Below, piece by piece: positions 45,213 through 55,333 of a DNA stretch of 64,000 nt (position 1 is its first letter; every line of letters starts with the position of its first letter). The notes beneath the pieces are model-generated. The model was not told where the DNA came from. It made no database searches and saw only the letters and a program-made list of their open reading frames with translations. The stretch covers positions 22,858 to 86,857 of the forward strand of contig JANYKN010000034.1 of assembly GCA_025361565.1 (NCBI GenBank), written 5' to 3'. This DNA is from Bacteroidota bacterium. Its GTDB lineage: Bacteria; Bacteroidota; Bacteroidia; Bacteroidales; NBLH01. Position numbers and translations under genes: made by a program.

Positions 45213-47465
45213 TCACTTCCAATTGTCAAAATACACTTCGCCATTCGAATTAAGTAATAAATATAAAAAATTGCCTTGTTCATTTTCATTCAATTGTTGA
45301 ATTTTCGAAAGTGGATTTTTAAATCCAATGAGATTGATAGCATTGCTGCCGATTTTTATAGTTTTATCAATATGGAAAGCTTCTCTATATAATATTGGCG
45401 TTTCATTCTTAATTTTACCGTTCTCATCTAATACAATAAGTAAAGAATTTGTGGCTTCTGGCGAGTTTCCAGCTTCGCTTGTGATGTTTTTTGCTGGAGT
45501 TTGATAATTTGTAAAATTGGTGAACATAAAAATATTCTGATTCATTTTTACAATATCTACAAATGTACCATTTAGTTTTAATGTATCCACCCATTCTTCC
45601 TGTTTTGATAAACCATCATATTGACAGATAATGAGTTCATCACTTAAACAATCCATTGGATCCGTGTTTAGACCTTTAAAAACCATTAGATATTTTTGGT
45701 TAATCTCATCATAGCTGAAATATCTTGGATATCCGGCAATTCCAACTTCAATTTTTTCTTTGGGCTTACCTTCACTATCAAATCCAATAATTTGATTATG
45801 AACAAATGGAGTATCTATAAGGTTGAAAATCACTTCACAACCGTCTTCTTTGCTGAATATGGAAGATGCAAAAAACTTTTCCTGTTTTTCAGGAGCTATA
45901 ATTTGAAGCCATCTAATACTTTCAAGTTTATTTGTTTTTGCCACAAATGCAGATGATTTGCTATTATCTTGCTTTATATAACCAGTTATGTAAAAATCTC
46001 CGGCATTATTTTTCTGTATATTGGATGTATAGTATTTGCCAATTTCTGCCTTATCTATATTTATATTAGATTTATTTAGCTGAATTTTTGAATTCTTATA
46101 GACAATTGAGTCTGGTGTGTTTTTTTGCTTGCTAGAAGTGATGAAAAATTCCTTATATTGATTTAGTGAATTATTAAGCGTTTGATTTGTAAAAAGCTTT
46201 TCGAATTTGCAATAATTATTAAGCCCTGCTTCACCTCCATAGATATTTGTGAAAAAATCTTTGTATTTATTCAGATCATAACTATTTATTCGATTTGAAA
46301 AACTATTATTTAGGCTGTCACAATAATTCTTTTTATCTATCAGAGATGCATAAAACCGAGATTTTTGTTGAAAAGTAAAGCCTGACAAACTATCTTTGGG
46401 GTTGTTCAAAGGATCTCTATTCAAAACCAAAAAATCAAGCTTACTTTCTTTGTATTTAAATAATTCGAGTAAGAGGGATTTATGATCAAACTTGCCAATT
46501 TTAAATTTAAGCTTTTCGTCAACTTTTTGCACGTTAAAATCTGGTTTAAAATCTCTGCTGTTTAAAACCATGTTAATATCTTGATTTAATTGATCATCAG
46601 CTTTAGTTATAAGTACCCTCATATCTTTGATATCAGAGTCTAAAATTTGTTTAACATTTTTCACCCAGGTTCTATAGTCCCAAATTGGGATTTCATCTTG
46701 CAAAAAATCAGAACTTGTTAAACCATGCAAACGATAGGTTTCAATTGGTAACAATTTATATTTCTGATTGTAATTTTTTATAGGATAATTTTTTATTGCA
46801 GTTTGATAGTTTTGTAAATAGTATATGGTTGAATCGAAACTATTTTCGAGTTTATTCAATTTTTCTAATAATTCATTATCAGCAGTTAAGTATATATCTT
46901 TTATTTTATTGTTGCTTGTATTGATTTCTTTAAAGATGTTGATGCAATTGTTATAATGTAATATACTTAAATTGAAATAGTTAGTAACAATTTTGACATT
47001 TTTCTTATATTCATTATTGGCATCTATCTGTTCTTGAATAAATAATTTAACTGCTTCAAAATCAATACTTTCAACATTTTTAAATCTTTCAATATTTTGG
47101 TAGAATTTATCATTTTTACGTATCTCTTTTTGATCTACTTTGGAATATGCCAATCCAAAGTACAAATTGGTGTTGTAAATAAAATATTCAACATCTTTAA
47201 GATTTGTTAATGCATCATATTCTTTTGACCAGTATTGAGCTAATAATCCAAGCTGAAGATAAGTATTTGCATTAAAAGGCTCTTGCTTTTGAAAAACCAA
47301 CAATAGTGAATAAGCTTCTTCTTTGCTTCTTTCAGTGATTACTTTGTAAACATCTTTGTATTTGATGTTTCTTTGTGAAAATAATGCTTGAAATGAAAAA
47401 AGAAATAGAAAAATAAGGCAAATCAATTTTATTTGGATCGATATCTGAAATTCAGTTTTTTTCAT
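45213..47465 (-). CDS. Large exported protein of unknown function in the envelope-SpoIIE operon
   Basis: 750 residues from the ATG at 47465, which gives a signal peptide (MKKTEFQISIQIKLICLIFLFLFSFQALFSQ) and sits 43 bp after the OmpA gene stop; the frame is open to 47525. The first ~350 residues are helical, perhaps TPR-like (EEAYSLLLVFQKQEPFNANTYLQLGLLAQYW). The last ~250 are beta-rich with propeller-like strands (GDFYITGYIKQDNSKSSAFVAKTNKLESIRWL). It ends 51 bp before the SpoIIE sensor. The order in the operon suggests it helps couple the envelope proteins to the phosphatase. No known domain was recognised with confidence. Confidence 0.75.
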   Translation of the reverse strand: MKKTEFQISIQIKLICLIFLFLFSFQALFSQRNIKYKDVYKVITERSKEEAYSLLLVFQKQEPFNANTYLQLGLLAQYWSKEYDALTNLKDVEYFIYNTNLYFGLAYSKVDQKEIRKNDKFYQNIERFKNVESIDFEAVKLFIQEQIDANNEYKKNVKIVTNYFNLSILHYNNCINIFKEINTSNNKIKDIYLTADNELLEKLNKLENSFDSTIYYLQNYQTAIKNYPIKNYNQKYKLLPIETYRLHGLTSSDFLQDEIPIWDYRTWVKNVKQILDSDIKDMRVLITKADDQLNQDINMVLNSRDFKPDFNVQKVDEKLKFKIGKFDHKSLLLELFKYKESKLDFLVLNRDPLNNPKDSLSGFTFQQKSRFYASLIDKKNYCDSLNNSFSNRINSYDLNKYKDFFTNIYGGEAGLNNYCKFEKLFTNQTLNNSLNQYKEFFITSSKQKNTPDSIVYKNSKIQLNKSNINIDKAEIGKYYTSNIQKNNAGDFYITGYIKQDNSKSSAFVAKTNKLESIRWLQIIAPEKQEKFFASSIFSKEDGCEVIFNLIDTPFVHNQIIGFDSEGKPKEKIEVGIAGYPRYFSYDEINQKYLMVFKGLNTDPMDCLSDELIICQYDGLSKQEEWVDTLKLNGTFVDIVKMNQNIFMFTNFTNYQTPAKNITSEAGNSPEATNSLLIVLDENGKIKNETPILYREAFHIDKTIKIGSNAINLIGFKNPLSKIQQLNENEQGNFLYLLLNSNGEVYFDNWK

Positions 47466-47508
47466 TCTTGGTTTCTCTTTAAATTGAAAAAAATTTAAAC
47501 GTAGCACT

Positions 47509-49572
47509 CTATTGGATTTTAACAATTTTCAATTCCACCCTGCGGTTCTTCGCTTTATTTTCATCTGTATCATTCGGATATAATGGTTTAGATTCGCCAT
47601 AGCCTTGTGAAATCATCCTGGAGGTTGGAATTTTTTTTTCAAGCATATAGGTCATTACTGAATTTGCTCTCCTTTTTGATAATCTTAAATTGTATGTGTC
47701 AGAACCTGCATTATCTGTATGTGCCGAAATCTCGATATTGATACTTGGATTGTCCATCATAAGTTTCACAACCCGGTCAAGTTCCGAAAATGAACTCTCC
47801 TTTAAATCAGCAGAATTTGATTCAAAAGTGATATGGTTAAGTGTAAGTTTTGTGTCTTCTTTCAACTGTTTCAATTTGACATCTAATTTTTTAGGTGCAT
47901 CTTTCTTTTTTAAATTAACAGTTGTATTATAGAAGGAATATCCTTTTGGGCTTACACTTACATTATAACTATCGCCATCACGTAATTTAATGATATATTT
48001 TCCATCGTTATCTACTGTTGCAGTAGTTCTGATTACTTCGTTACTTTCAAGATTTGTTATAATTACTTCAACTGGCAGTCCGGATTGTGTTTCTTCATCC
48101 GAAATATCAATTTGAAAATCAACTTTCTTTGCTTTTAATTCTGCATCTTTCTCAAATTCATCAAATTGAACTATACCTTTTAAGTCAAATTTAAAGTTCA
48201 ATGGTTCAAAATACTCTGCTTTTATTAAAAATTGATATTCATCACCAATTGGAATCCCTATTTGATATCGACCATCATTTAATTTTTCTACCTTTGGGTT
48301 TATGATTTCATTTTTACTATTTCTAATCTCTATTTCTGCATTGATTGGTTTAAATATTTCATCATCAAAAACATTTAAAATTAACCTAATATCTTTATAA
48401 AGGCTAATATCTTTAATTATTTCCTCATTTTTTTTGAGATTTGTTGCTTCAAAATTTATAAAAGTATGCGAATAATCCTTTTTGCTAATATCAATTTGGT
48501 AATTGTTTCCGAATGGCAAAAAAAGCTGATATTCACCTGTTTTAGCATTATTTGAGTATTTCGAAATTAATCTTGAAGTAACAGGATCATATACATTTAA
48601 TTCAGCTTCAATTGGTTCCAAGGTAGATAATTCGTTGATTTTTCCACTAACCTTAATATTTTTACCAACCAAAAACTGTGGAAGAATACTTGATTTGAAA
48701 ATACTACTACTATTAACTTTTCCTTTATCAACTGTTTCAATCGCATAAAATGGAACGTCGCTATCAAATGCAAATGTTGGAGTATAATCATTGTTAATAG
48801 TGTTCAAAGTATCAATGCTTTCAGCCGGAACCCAAACATTTTTAGCTAGTAGACGTGTTTTATATATATCAAAACCACCTTTTCCTCCTTCGCGAGTAGA
48901 TGAAAAATATAATGTCTTATTATCAAGCCCTATTTTAGGATTTACTTCACATTCAACATTAATTGGGATTGGAAGTTCTTCAGGTTCTGTCCATGTTCCA
49001 TTTAGCAATTTTCGGCTGAAAACAATTTTTTTGCAGTCAGGAATTGTACTTTTATTCTCAGATTTATTTCTAACAAAATAAAATGTCATATCATCTGCCG
49101 AAATTGATGGTTGGCCATCGTATGAAATCGAATTGATTGGTGCCCCAATACTTATAGGGGCAGACCAATTTCCATCAATCTGTTTTGAATAAAAAATATC
49201 TACATCAGAAGAATCTTTATTAAAATCAGCACTAAAATATAAAATACTAGCATCATAATTGAATGCAGGATACCTAATATTGCCAATACCACCTTTAAAA
49301 TCATTGATTTCCATTATTGCTTCAGGTTCTGACCAAGCATCCTTTCCAATGTTTTTACTTATATACAATTGAAACCTTCCTGATTTGTCTGAAGTAAACG
49401 CAAGTAGTTTTCCATCGTTACTAAATGCCGGATCGTACTCGTTTCCATCAGTAAAATCAATAGGACTGCCAACCGGAAGTATATTCTGGGCATGTATTTG
49501 TTTAATAGAACCAAGTGTAAACAAAACAAGGAATAGATTGCAAATAAGATTAAATAAGAATTTTCTTTTCAT
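47509..49572 (-). CDS. PD40 - carboxypeptidase-regulatory-like - OmpA family protein
   Basis: 687 residues with a signal peptide (to IHAQ). About 35-280 are WD40-like PD40 repeats (DPAFSNDGKLLAFTSDKSG, YDGQPSISADDMTFYFV, TLYFSSTREGGKGGFDIY). Several carboxypeptidase regulatory-like or CNA-B-like beta domains follow (about 295-560), and an OmpA C-terminal domain (about 565-687) with FESNSADLKESSF, ISAHTDNAGSDTYNLRLSKRRA and NRRVELKI. The OmpA domain should bind peptidoglycan and anchor the protein at the outer membrane. The layout resembles the T9SS protein PorE, but many Bacteroidota proteins share it. It is the second gene of the operon. Confidence 0.9.
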   Translation of the reverse strand: MKRKFLFNLICNLFLVLFTLGSIKQIHAQNILPVGSPIDFTDGNEYDPAFSNDGKLLAFTSDKSGRFQLYISKNIGKDAWSEPEAIMEINDFKGGIGNIRYPAFNYDASILYFSADFNKDSSDVDIFYSKQIDGNWSAPISIGAPINSISYDGQPSISADDMTFYFVRNKSENKSTIPDCKKIVFSRKLLNGTWTEPEELPIPINVECEVNPKIGLDNKTLYFSSTREGGKGGFDIYKTRLLAKNVWVPAESIDTLNTINNDYTPTFAFDSDVPFYAIETVDKGKVNSSSIFKSSILPQFLVGKNIKVSGKINELSTLEPIEAELNVYDPVTSRLISKYSNNAKTGEYQLFLPFGNNYQIDISKKDYSHTFINFEATNLKKNEEIIKDISLYKDIRLILNVFDDEIFKPINAEIEIRNSKNEIINPKVEKLNDGRYQIGIPIGDEYQFLIKAEYFEPLNFKFDLKGIVQFDEFEKDAELKAKKVDFQIDISDEETQSGLPVEVIITNLESNEVIRTTATVDNDGKYIIKLRDGDSYNVSVSPKGYSFYNTTVNLKKKDAPKKLDVKLKQLKEDTKLTLNHITFESNSADLKESSFSELDRVVKLMMDNPSINIEISAHTDNAGSDTYNLRLSKRRANSVMTYMLEKKIPTSRMISQGYGESKPLYPNDTDENKAKNRRVELKIVKIQ

Positions 49573-49627
49573 TCTTGATTAGCTGAAATTAACTATGGTA
49601 TAGGTATTCAATTAAATTATCAATGAA

Positions 49628-50662
49628 TTACTTTGGTTTTTTAATAGCCTCTAAAATATCAACTTTTTTATCGTTGTTATAGGCTACTACAAAGGCTCCT
49701 TTTACTTTTAATCTAGGCACCATTTTTTTAGCCTCATCATATGTTTTATATGATCCAACCGAATATTTAAACCATCCATCGTAGTTTTTTTCTATTACTT
49801 CATTAACAGCTTTATAAAAAGTCGATATTTTTGCTTTACTTAATTTCACTTTTGAAGCAGCAATCTGAACCTGGAAAATGATGTCTCCCTGTAAACTTCT
49901 GGATTGGTCTTCTTCAATTTTTCTTTTTTGCTGTTCTTCAAGCGTAGTAATTTGCGAACGGGCATCGCCAGCATATTTTCCGCTTGGATAATCGCTGAGG
50001 TATGCTTGATAACTCTGCAGTGTACCTTCACTTTGTGCATTTTGCCATACTCTGTTTTCTTCTTCTTCCAGCTGTTTTTTTGTCTCCTGATCAAGGAAAA
50101 TTGCATAACCTGCTATAAGATTTTTAATACTTGAAATATATAAATTCACAGCACTTTCAATATTGCTTTTTAATTTTGCATATTCAATTTTCTTTTTTAA
50201 ATCTTTTTCATTCAAGCCTTTTATCTCTTTCATTTTTCTTTTGGCACTTGCATTATCAGTTGTTGCTTCTTCAACAAGATCATTTACTTTTGTCTCATCT
50301 TCTGGATAAGCAAAAACACATGTACCAAGTTTTTCTGAATAAAGAGTATAAATTAGCTCATAGCCTTTCTCATATTGTAAAGCTTGTTGAACCCTAAGTG
50401 CCTTAGCTGCTACCGATTTTTTTTCGGCTTTTTTGCCTCCTTTACTTAACGCTTTTTGATTTTTGCTATCCTCTTCTTTTATTTGATCTTCAAGCTTGTC
50501 ACCTTTGGCTAAATTATCTTTGGCCCTATCAATTTGTTCCTTCTCGTCATTAGTAAGATGTTCTGCCATTGGTGTAATGATATCATCTCCCTGTGCAATT
50601 ATTTTAGGTATCCCAAGGATTCCAAAAAACAATATGAATGTCATGATGGTTAGCTTTTTCAT
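49628..50662 (-). CDS. Exported helical protein with C-terminal SPOR-like domain
   Basis: 344 residues with a signal peptide (MKKLTIMTFILFFGILGIPKIIAQ). The centre is helical and charged, with coiled-coil character (about 40-250) including QSEGTLQSYQAYLSDYPSGKYAGDARSQI, a TPR-like segment. The last ~80 residues resemble a SPOR domain (FQVQIAASKVKLSK..FKYSVGSYKTYDEAKKMVPRLKVKGAFVVAY), which binds denuded peptidoglycan. It is the first gene of a four-gene operon. A -7 box lies at 50755-50762. Confidence 0.8.
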   Translation of the reverse strand: MKKLTIMTFILFFGILGIPKIIAQGDDIITPMAEHLTNDEKEQIDRAKDNLAKGDKLEDQIKEEDSKNQKALSKGGKKAEKKSVAAKALRVQQALQYEKGYELIYTLYSEKLGTCVFAYPEDETKVNDLVEEATTDNASAKRKMKEIKGLNEKDLKKKIEYAKLKSNIESAVNLYISSIKNLIAGYAIFLDQETKKQLEEEENRVWQNAQSEGTLQSYQAYLSDYPSGKYAGDARSQITTLEEQQKRKIEEDQSRSLQGDIIFQVQIAASKVKLSKAKISTFYKAVNEVIEKNYDGWFKYSVGSYKTYDEAKKMVPRLKVKGAFVVAYNNDKKVDILEAIKKPK

Positions 50663-50754
50663 TTTAATCTTATTTAAGGTTAATTATTTAATCATTAATT
50701 AAATTAGTATCTCTGATTTTTTATAGGAACAATTATTTTGCCAATATTGAAATA

Positions 50755-50762
50755 CAAATATA
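50755..50762 (-). promoter_or_regulatory. Candidate -7 box for the envelope-SpoIIE operon
   Basis: On the minus strand it reads TATATTTG, matching TAnnTTTG, 93 bases before the first start codon. The rest of 50663-51032 shows no gene; it is AT-rich with runs such as TATATATAATAATG. Confidence 0.35.
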
Positions 50763-51032
50763 AGCAAGTATGATAATTTCTATATATAATAATGATGAAC
50801 AGGCTATTTTTAAACTTACCAAATTAGATTTTTTTAATTAAAATTAAAAATAAATATGTATGACCTTTAATTGATTATTCAAGATTGGCTTTGAATATTC
50901 ATATTATTTCTATTTATTATTCATTTATAATTGATATAATATTCAGTTTATTAGATGATTATGATTATTAATTTAAAAGTGCTAAATATAATTGGCTAAT
51001 TTGTGGAACATGTATTCTAAATTCTTTATTTC

Positions 51033-53123
51033 TCACTTAAATATCTTAATTTCGATATCGTCAAAATATATATCCTTTGTGCCATTATTCCACATAAAAA
51101 TATTTATTTGGTCATCTGTAAAAGATTCTGGAATATAAAATGATAGTTCAACTAATTCCCAACCATCTTTAGTTTGTTTTATACTTGCAGCTCCACACTT
51201 GAATAACTGCGCTGGTCCAGATGAGTTACATGCAATTAAGCCATCGCTTTGACATGGATATCGCCAGACTTGTATTTGAACATAATTTCCAGCTTTTACA
51301 TCAATTTTTGTATCTAATCCATAAGGATTGGCTGAATCTAATTTAATGGAGTAATTTCCTGAATGATGTTTAAACGTGTTTCTTAAATAGGATTTATCGA
51401 ATAGGTATATCTCCGAATTGTCTGTAAATTTTGTAGAATATTTATTTAAAATTTCAAGGTTCGATGAAATGGTAAGTTTGGGCTTTATTATTTTTTTTAT
51501 AGAAGCAGTATCGTTGATTAGTTGATAAATTATTTCATGGGTATTTGTACTTTCATATAATTTTGAAATACTGTATAGCGTATCTGGAACCTGAATATTT
51601 AAAAAGTGATTGATTAAAGATCTTTTTTGCTCAGAATTATTATATTTTTCATAGATTATTATTTCTGGAAATTCAGACATAAGCTCTTCTTTCATTACAC
51701 TTTTTTCCCAATTCAAAATATCTTCATCTATTGAATAAAAATAGCTTTTTGGATAAAGTTTTTTAAGATATTTTTTATAAAACGGCACAATTGCACCACT
51801 ATATGAAACCCCAAAATACAAAGCCTGCTCTATAAATGCTGATTCTTTATACCTATCCGCTAAAATGATATGTGGCTTATTGTTATATTTTTGTAAGAAT
51901 TGTATAGTTTGAATTGTAGGATTTTTCATTTTCGGGTAAAAATGATACTGAATAAATAATCTTACAAATAGCATTAAAATTATGCAGATAAGGCCATTAT
52001 TAATCCATGATAATTTTAATCGTTCAACAATTTTTAGCTCTGGCTTTAGGATTATAAATATAGTATAAATGCCTAAGATGGAAAATGTATATGAAGGAAT
52101 AAGATAATGAAAACTATATTGCCGGGCAACCAAAATAATCTGAAAACTCATAGCTAAAAAGATGGCAAGCAATAATTTCTTGATTTTTGGTTCAGTCTCG
52201 CTTAATTTTTTGTATTTTATAAGAATCAAAGCGGATACTGTCATTACTAGAAAGTAAGAAAAAGTGAATGGAAATTCAACTTTAAGAATGCGTATAATAT
52301 TGCCTAAATATTCCATAAAATCTATCATTCCCATAGGGCCTTTACCATATTTCCCCAAATGTGTCGCCATGCCTGAAACAAACTCAAAAAAATGAGATAA
52401 TTTATCAATAGCCGGTATAAGGAAAATAAAAGCAAAAATAATAGTCAGCAAAATGAAAATTAATTTTTTCCTGAAACTTTTAAGAAGTATTATTGGCACT
52501 ATGATTAGTGGGAATGATGATATCTTCACAGTAATTAATAATGCTGTCAAAATAGAGAATCCAAATACATATAAATTTATTTTGACAGGCTTTTGACTAA
52601 AAGTATAATTAAATGAAAGTATTACCAATAAAATACTTAATGGAAAAAGTAAAGATTCGCAAGCTATCATTGATATAGAAAATACCGATTGCAATGATAC
52701 TAATGAAGTTAATTGCATGAAAATGGCTGTTCGGATGCTTTCTGAATGCTTATAGCTATAAAAACCTAAAAGATAAACAACAACTACATTAATAAAAATT
52801 ATTACGTAAAATATTGGTAATAAATAGCTTTCAGGCGATGAAAGTACGCTTTCCGCCAAATCATGTTTGTTATTGAAAAGAAAGGTAATCCTGATAATTA
52901 TAGCATAAATTATTTGCAGTGGTGTACCTGGGTGATCAGTGTGCCCAATTTCAAATACACCCCGCGCAAGGTTTAATCCATTAAATAAATAGGCATAGTT
53001 AGGATCAAAACAACTCATAAAATGCATTCCAATATCTTTGAGAAAGAGAAAATTCAAGATAAGCAGTAGAATTGGGATTCCTGCAAAGATAAATTTTCGT
53101 ATCTTGTATAATTTAATAATCAT
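51033..53123 (-). CDS. GT-C-like multi-pass membrane protein, probable glycosyltransferase
   Basis: 696 residues. About 10-11 TM helices fill residues 10-400, then a soluble part of ~300 residues. After the first helix, DPNYAYLFNGLNLARG and GHTDHPGTPLQIIYAI resemble the acidic first-loop motif of GT-C glycosyltransferases (family 39/ArnT-type), which use polyprenyl-phosphate sugars on the periplasmic side. The last ~140 residues are beta-rich (GNYSIKLDSANPYG..YVQIQVWRYPCQSDG..YFDDIEIKIF), like a carbohydrate-binding module. No sugar genes are adjacent, so substrate and acceptor are unknown. Confidence 0.65.
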   Translation of the reverse strand: MIIKLYKIRKFIFAGIPILLLILNFLFLKDIGMHFMSCFDPNYAYLFNGLNLARGVFEIGHTDHPGTPLQIIYAIIIRITFLFNNKHDLAESVLSSPESYLLPIFYVIIFINVVVVYLLGFYSYKHSESIRTAIFMQLTSLVSLQSVFSISMIACESLLFPLSILLVILSFNYTFSQKPVKINLYVFGFSILTALLITVKISSFPLIIVPIILLKSFRKKLIFILLTIIFAFIFLIPAIDKLSHFFEFVSGMATHLGKYGKGPMGMIDFMEYLGNIIRILKVEFPFTFSYFLVMTVSALILIKYKKLSETEPKIKKLLLAIFLAMSFQIILVARQYSFHYLIPSYTFSILGIYTIFIILKPELKIVERLKLSWINNGLICIILMLFVRLFIQYHFYPKMKNPTIQTIQFLQKYNNKPHIILADRYKESAFIEQALYFGVSYSGAIVPFYKKYLKKLYPKSYFYSIDEDILNWEKSVMKEELMSEFPEIIIYEKYNNSEQKRSLINHFLNIQVPDTLYSISKLYESTNTHEIIYQLINDTASIKKIIKPKLTISSNLEILNKYSTKFTDNSEIYLFDKSYLRNTFKHHSGNYSIKLDSANPYGLDTKIDVKAGNYVQIQVWRYPCQSDGLIACNSSGPAQLFKCGAASIKQTKDGWELVELSFYIPESFTDDQINIFMWNNGTKDIYFDDIEIKIFK

Positions 53124-53325
53124 TATATGTTTTTAATTTTCTTTTTATAATTTCTATCAAGTGTTAAAAGTAAAATTGAATTTCGATTTATCAATAAACA
53201 TTGCGATTCATAAGTATTAAAAATATAGATTCTTATGAAATTTAAAATTGATTTGTTTTTTGATTTTATGATTAGATATTCTGAAAATCAAAGATAATTA
53301 TTCGTTTTATATTCAAGGTAAGTTC

Positions 53326-53355
53326 TTGTGGGAAAGCAATTATTGCTTATTTTTG
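53326..53355 (+). promoter_or_regulatory. Bacteroidota-type promoter of glyA
   Basis: TTG at 53326-53328, a 19-base spacer and TATTTTTG at 53348-53355 fit the -33/-7 consensus (TTG, 19 bases, TAnnTTTG) very well. The start codon at 53404 follows after a leader of about 40 bases. Confidence 0.65.
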
Positions 53356-53403
53356 CAGCATAATTAGCAAATATTTACTAATCATCAAACCAATTATAGC
53401 AAA

Positions 53404-54684
53404 ATGGAAAAAGATAAAATCGTATTTGATTTAATTGAGCAGGAACATCAACGTCAGCTGCATGGAATTGAGTTAATTGCCTCTGAAAACTTTGTGAGCG
53501 AGCAAGTAATGAAGGCAATGGGTTCATGGCTTACCAATAAATATGCTGAAGGATATCCTGGCAAACGATACTATGGAGGCTGTCAAATTGTAGATAAAAC
53601 CGAACAATTAGCAATTGACAGGCTTAAGCAATTATTTGGAGCCGAATGGGCAAATGTACAGCCACATTCAGGTGCACAAGCCAATGCAGCTGTTATGCTT
53701 GCTTGTATGAAGCCAGGCGACACATTCCTTGGTTTAAATCTTTCTCATGGAGGGCATTTAACTCATGGCTCGGCAGTTAACTTCTCGGGGATACTTTATC
53801 GTGCTGTTTCATATAACGTAAAAGAAGAAACCGGAATGGTTGATTATGATGAAATGGAACAACTAGCCATCAAAGAAAAGCCAAAAATGATTATTGGTGG
53901 GGCATCTGCCTATTCAAGGGATTGGGATTATGCCAGAATGCGACAGGTTGCTGATAAAGTGGGTGCCATATTGATGTTTGATATTTCGCATCCGGCTGGA
54001 TTAATTGCTGCAGGTTTGCTGAAAAACCCGCTTCCATATGCTCATATTGTTACCACCACAACTCATAAAACACTTAGAGGCCCAAGGGGAGGTGTAATCA
54101 TGATGGGCAAAGATTTCAATAATCCATTTGGGATAACAACTCCTAAAGGCGAAATACGCACTATGTCATCATTACTTGATTCTGCTGTTTTTCCTGGAAC
54201 TCAGGGTGGACCGCTTGAGCATGTCATTGCTGCCAAGGCAGTTGCATTTGGTGAGGCTTTAAGTGATGAATTTAAAGTATATCAGAAGCAAGTTTTAAAA
54301 AACGCTACGGTAATGGCCAAAGCATTTATGGAAAATGGTTATAAAGTAATTTCAGGTGGAACCGATAATCATTCTATGTTAATTGATTTGCGTACTAAAT
54401 TTCCTGCAATTACTGGAAAAGAAGCAGAAAAAGCACTGGAATTGGCAGATATTACCATCAATAAAAATATGGTCCCTTTTGATAGCCGTTCACCTTTTCA
54501 AACTTCAGGTTTACGTGTTGGAACTCCAGCAGTTACAACCAGAGGTTTAAAGGAAAACGATATGCTTAAAATTGTTTCACTTATTGATAAAGTTATTTCA
54601 AATATTGCTGATAATGATGTGATTACTCAGGTTCGTACTGAAGTTAATCAAATGATGAAAACATTTCCATTAACAACACATTAA
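53404..54684 (+). CDS. glyA: Serine hydroxymethyltransferase
   Basis: 426 residues, full length. The N-terminal signature is [39 protein letters not shown]. The PLP lysine is Lys222 in [14 protein letters not shown], with [12 protein letters not shown] just before. The C-terminus has the expected [16 protein letters not shown] segment ([13 protein letters not shown]). The enzyme converts serine and tetrahydrofolate to glycine and 5,10-methylene-THF, a cytoplasmic step of one-carbon metabolism. It has its own promoter and a terminator at 54692-54725. Confidence 0.97.
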   Translation: MEKDKIVFDLIEQEHQRQLHGIELIASENFVSEQVMKAMGSWLTNKYAEGYPGKRYYGGCQIVDKTEQLAIDRLKQLFGAEWANVQPHSGAQANAAVMLACMKPGDTFLGLNLSHGGHLTHGSAVNFSGILYRAVSYNVKEETGMVDYDEMEQLAIKEKPKMIIGGASAYSRDWDYARMRQVADKVGAILMFDISHPAGLIAAGLLKNPLPYAHIVTTTTHKTLRGPRGGVIMMGKDFNNPFGITTPKGEIRTMSSLLDSAVFPGTQGGPLEHVIAAKAVAFGEALSDEFKVYQKQVLKNATVMAKAFMENGYKVISGGTDNHSMLIDLRTKFPAITGKEAEKALELADITINKNMVPFDSRSPFQTSGLRVGTPAVTTRGLKENDMLKIVSLIDKVISNIADNDVITQVRTEVNQMMKTFPLTTH

Positions 54685-54691
54685 TAAGCCA

Positions 54692-54725
54692 AAAGCGGAT
54701 TGATAAAATACCATCATTCCGCTTT
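54692..54725 (+). terminator. Intrinsic terminator after glyA
   Basis: AAAGCGGA (54692-54699) pairs with TCCGCTTT (54718-54725), and inner TGAT with ATCA. The tail is A/T-rich rather than a pure T-run. It lies 7 bp after the glyA stop. Confidence 0.5.
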
Positions 54726-54742
54726 CAAATAAATTTTTACAT

Positions 54743-55288
54743 ATGGTAACAAAGATTCTTGCTAAATTCATTATTTGGCTTATTGGTTGGAAAATTAAAA
54801 TGGTGATTCCGAAGGAAAAAAAATATATTTTAATTATTGCCCCACATACTAGTAATAGGGATTTTTTTATTGGAAAGCTTGCCAGTTGGTCTTGCGGACA
54901 AAAGGCTAAAGTGTTGGTAAAAAAAGAGGCATTCAAATTTTTAATTGCTCCTATAATCAGGATGTGGGGAGGAGTTCCAATTGATAGAAAAAATACAGTC
55001 AATATTGTAGACCAGGTAGTTCAGTATTTTGAAGAAAATGATGAATTTGTACTTGGGATTACTCCTGAAGGAACGCGTAAGCGAAATCCTGATTGGAAAA
55101 CCGGATTTTATCGAATTGCAATGAAGGCGAAAGTGCCCATTTACTTTGGATATATCGATTTTGCAACAAAAAAAGCAGGAATGCATGATTGTATTCATCC
55201 TACCGGTGATATGGAAAATGATATGGTCAAAATAAAGGCTTATTATAAAGATATGAAAGGGTATTATCCCGAACAATTTGCATTTTAA
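54743..55288 (+). CDS. PlsC-type 1-acylglycerol-3-phosphate acyltransferase family protein
   Basis: 181 residues, short for the family. Motif I is APHTSNRDFFIGK (H-x4-D), motif II GGVPIDRK, motif III TPEGTRKRNPDWKTGFYRIA, and motif IV VPIYFGYIDF. The catalytic His and Asp are in place. A hydrophobic N-terminus (LAKFIIWLIGW) should bind the inner face of the membrane. The acyl acceptor is lysophosphatidic acid or a related lipid. The gene lies between glyA and a nitrilase-family gene on the same strand, 45 bp before the latter. Confidence 0.9.
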   Translation: MVTKILAKFIIWLIGWKIKMVIPKEKKYILIIAPHTSNRDFFIGKLASWSCGQKAKVLVKKEAFKFLIAPIIRMWGGVPIDRKNTVNIVDQVVQYFEENDEFVLGITPEGTRKRNPDWKTGFYRIAMKAKVPIYFGYIDFATKKAGMHDCIHPTGDMENDMVKIKAYYKDMKGYYPEQFAF

Positions 55289-55333
55289 TATCAGCAAATT
55301 GAAAATAAATTCTTATTCCGATAATTAGAACAG

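Noticed and set aside
47509..49572. Naming the OmpA-PD40 protein PorE
   Set aside because: The domain layout is similar, but many Bacteroidota paralogues share it and no T9SS core gene is adjacent.
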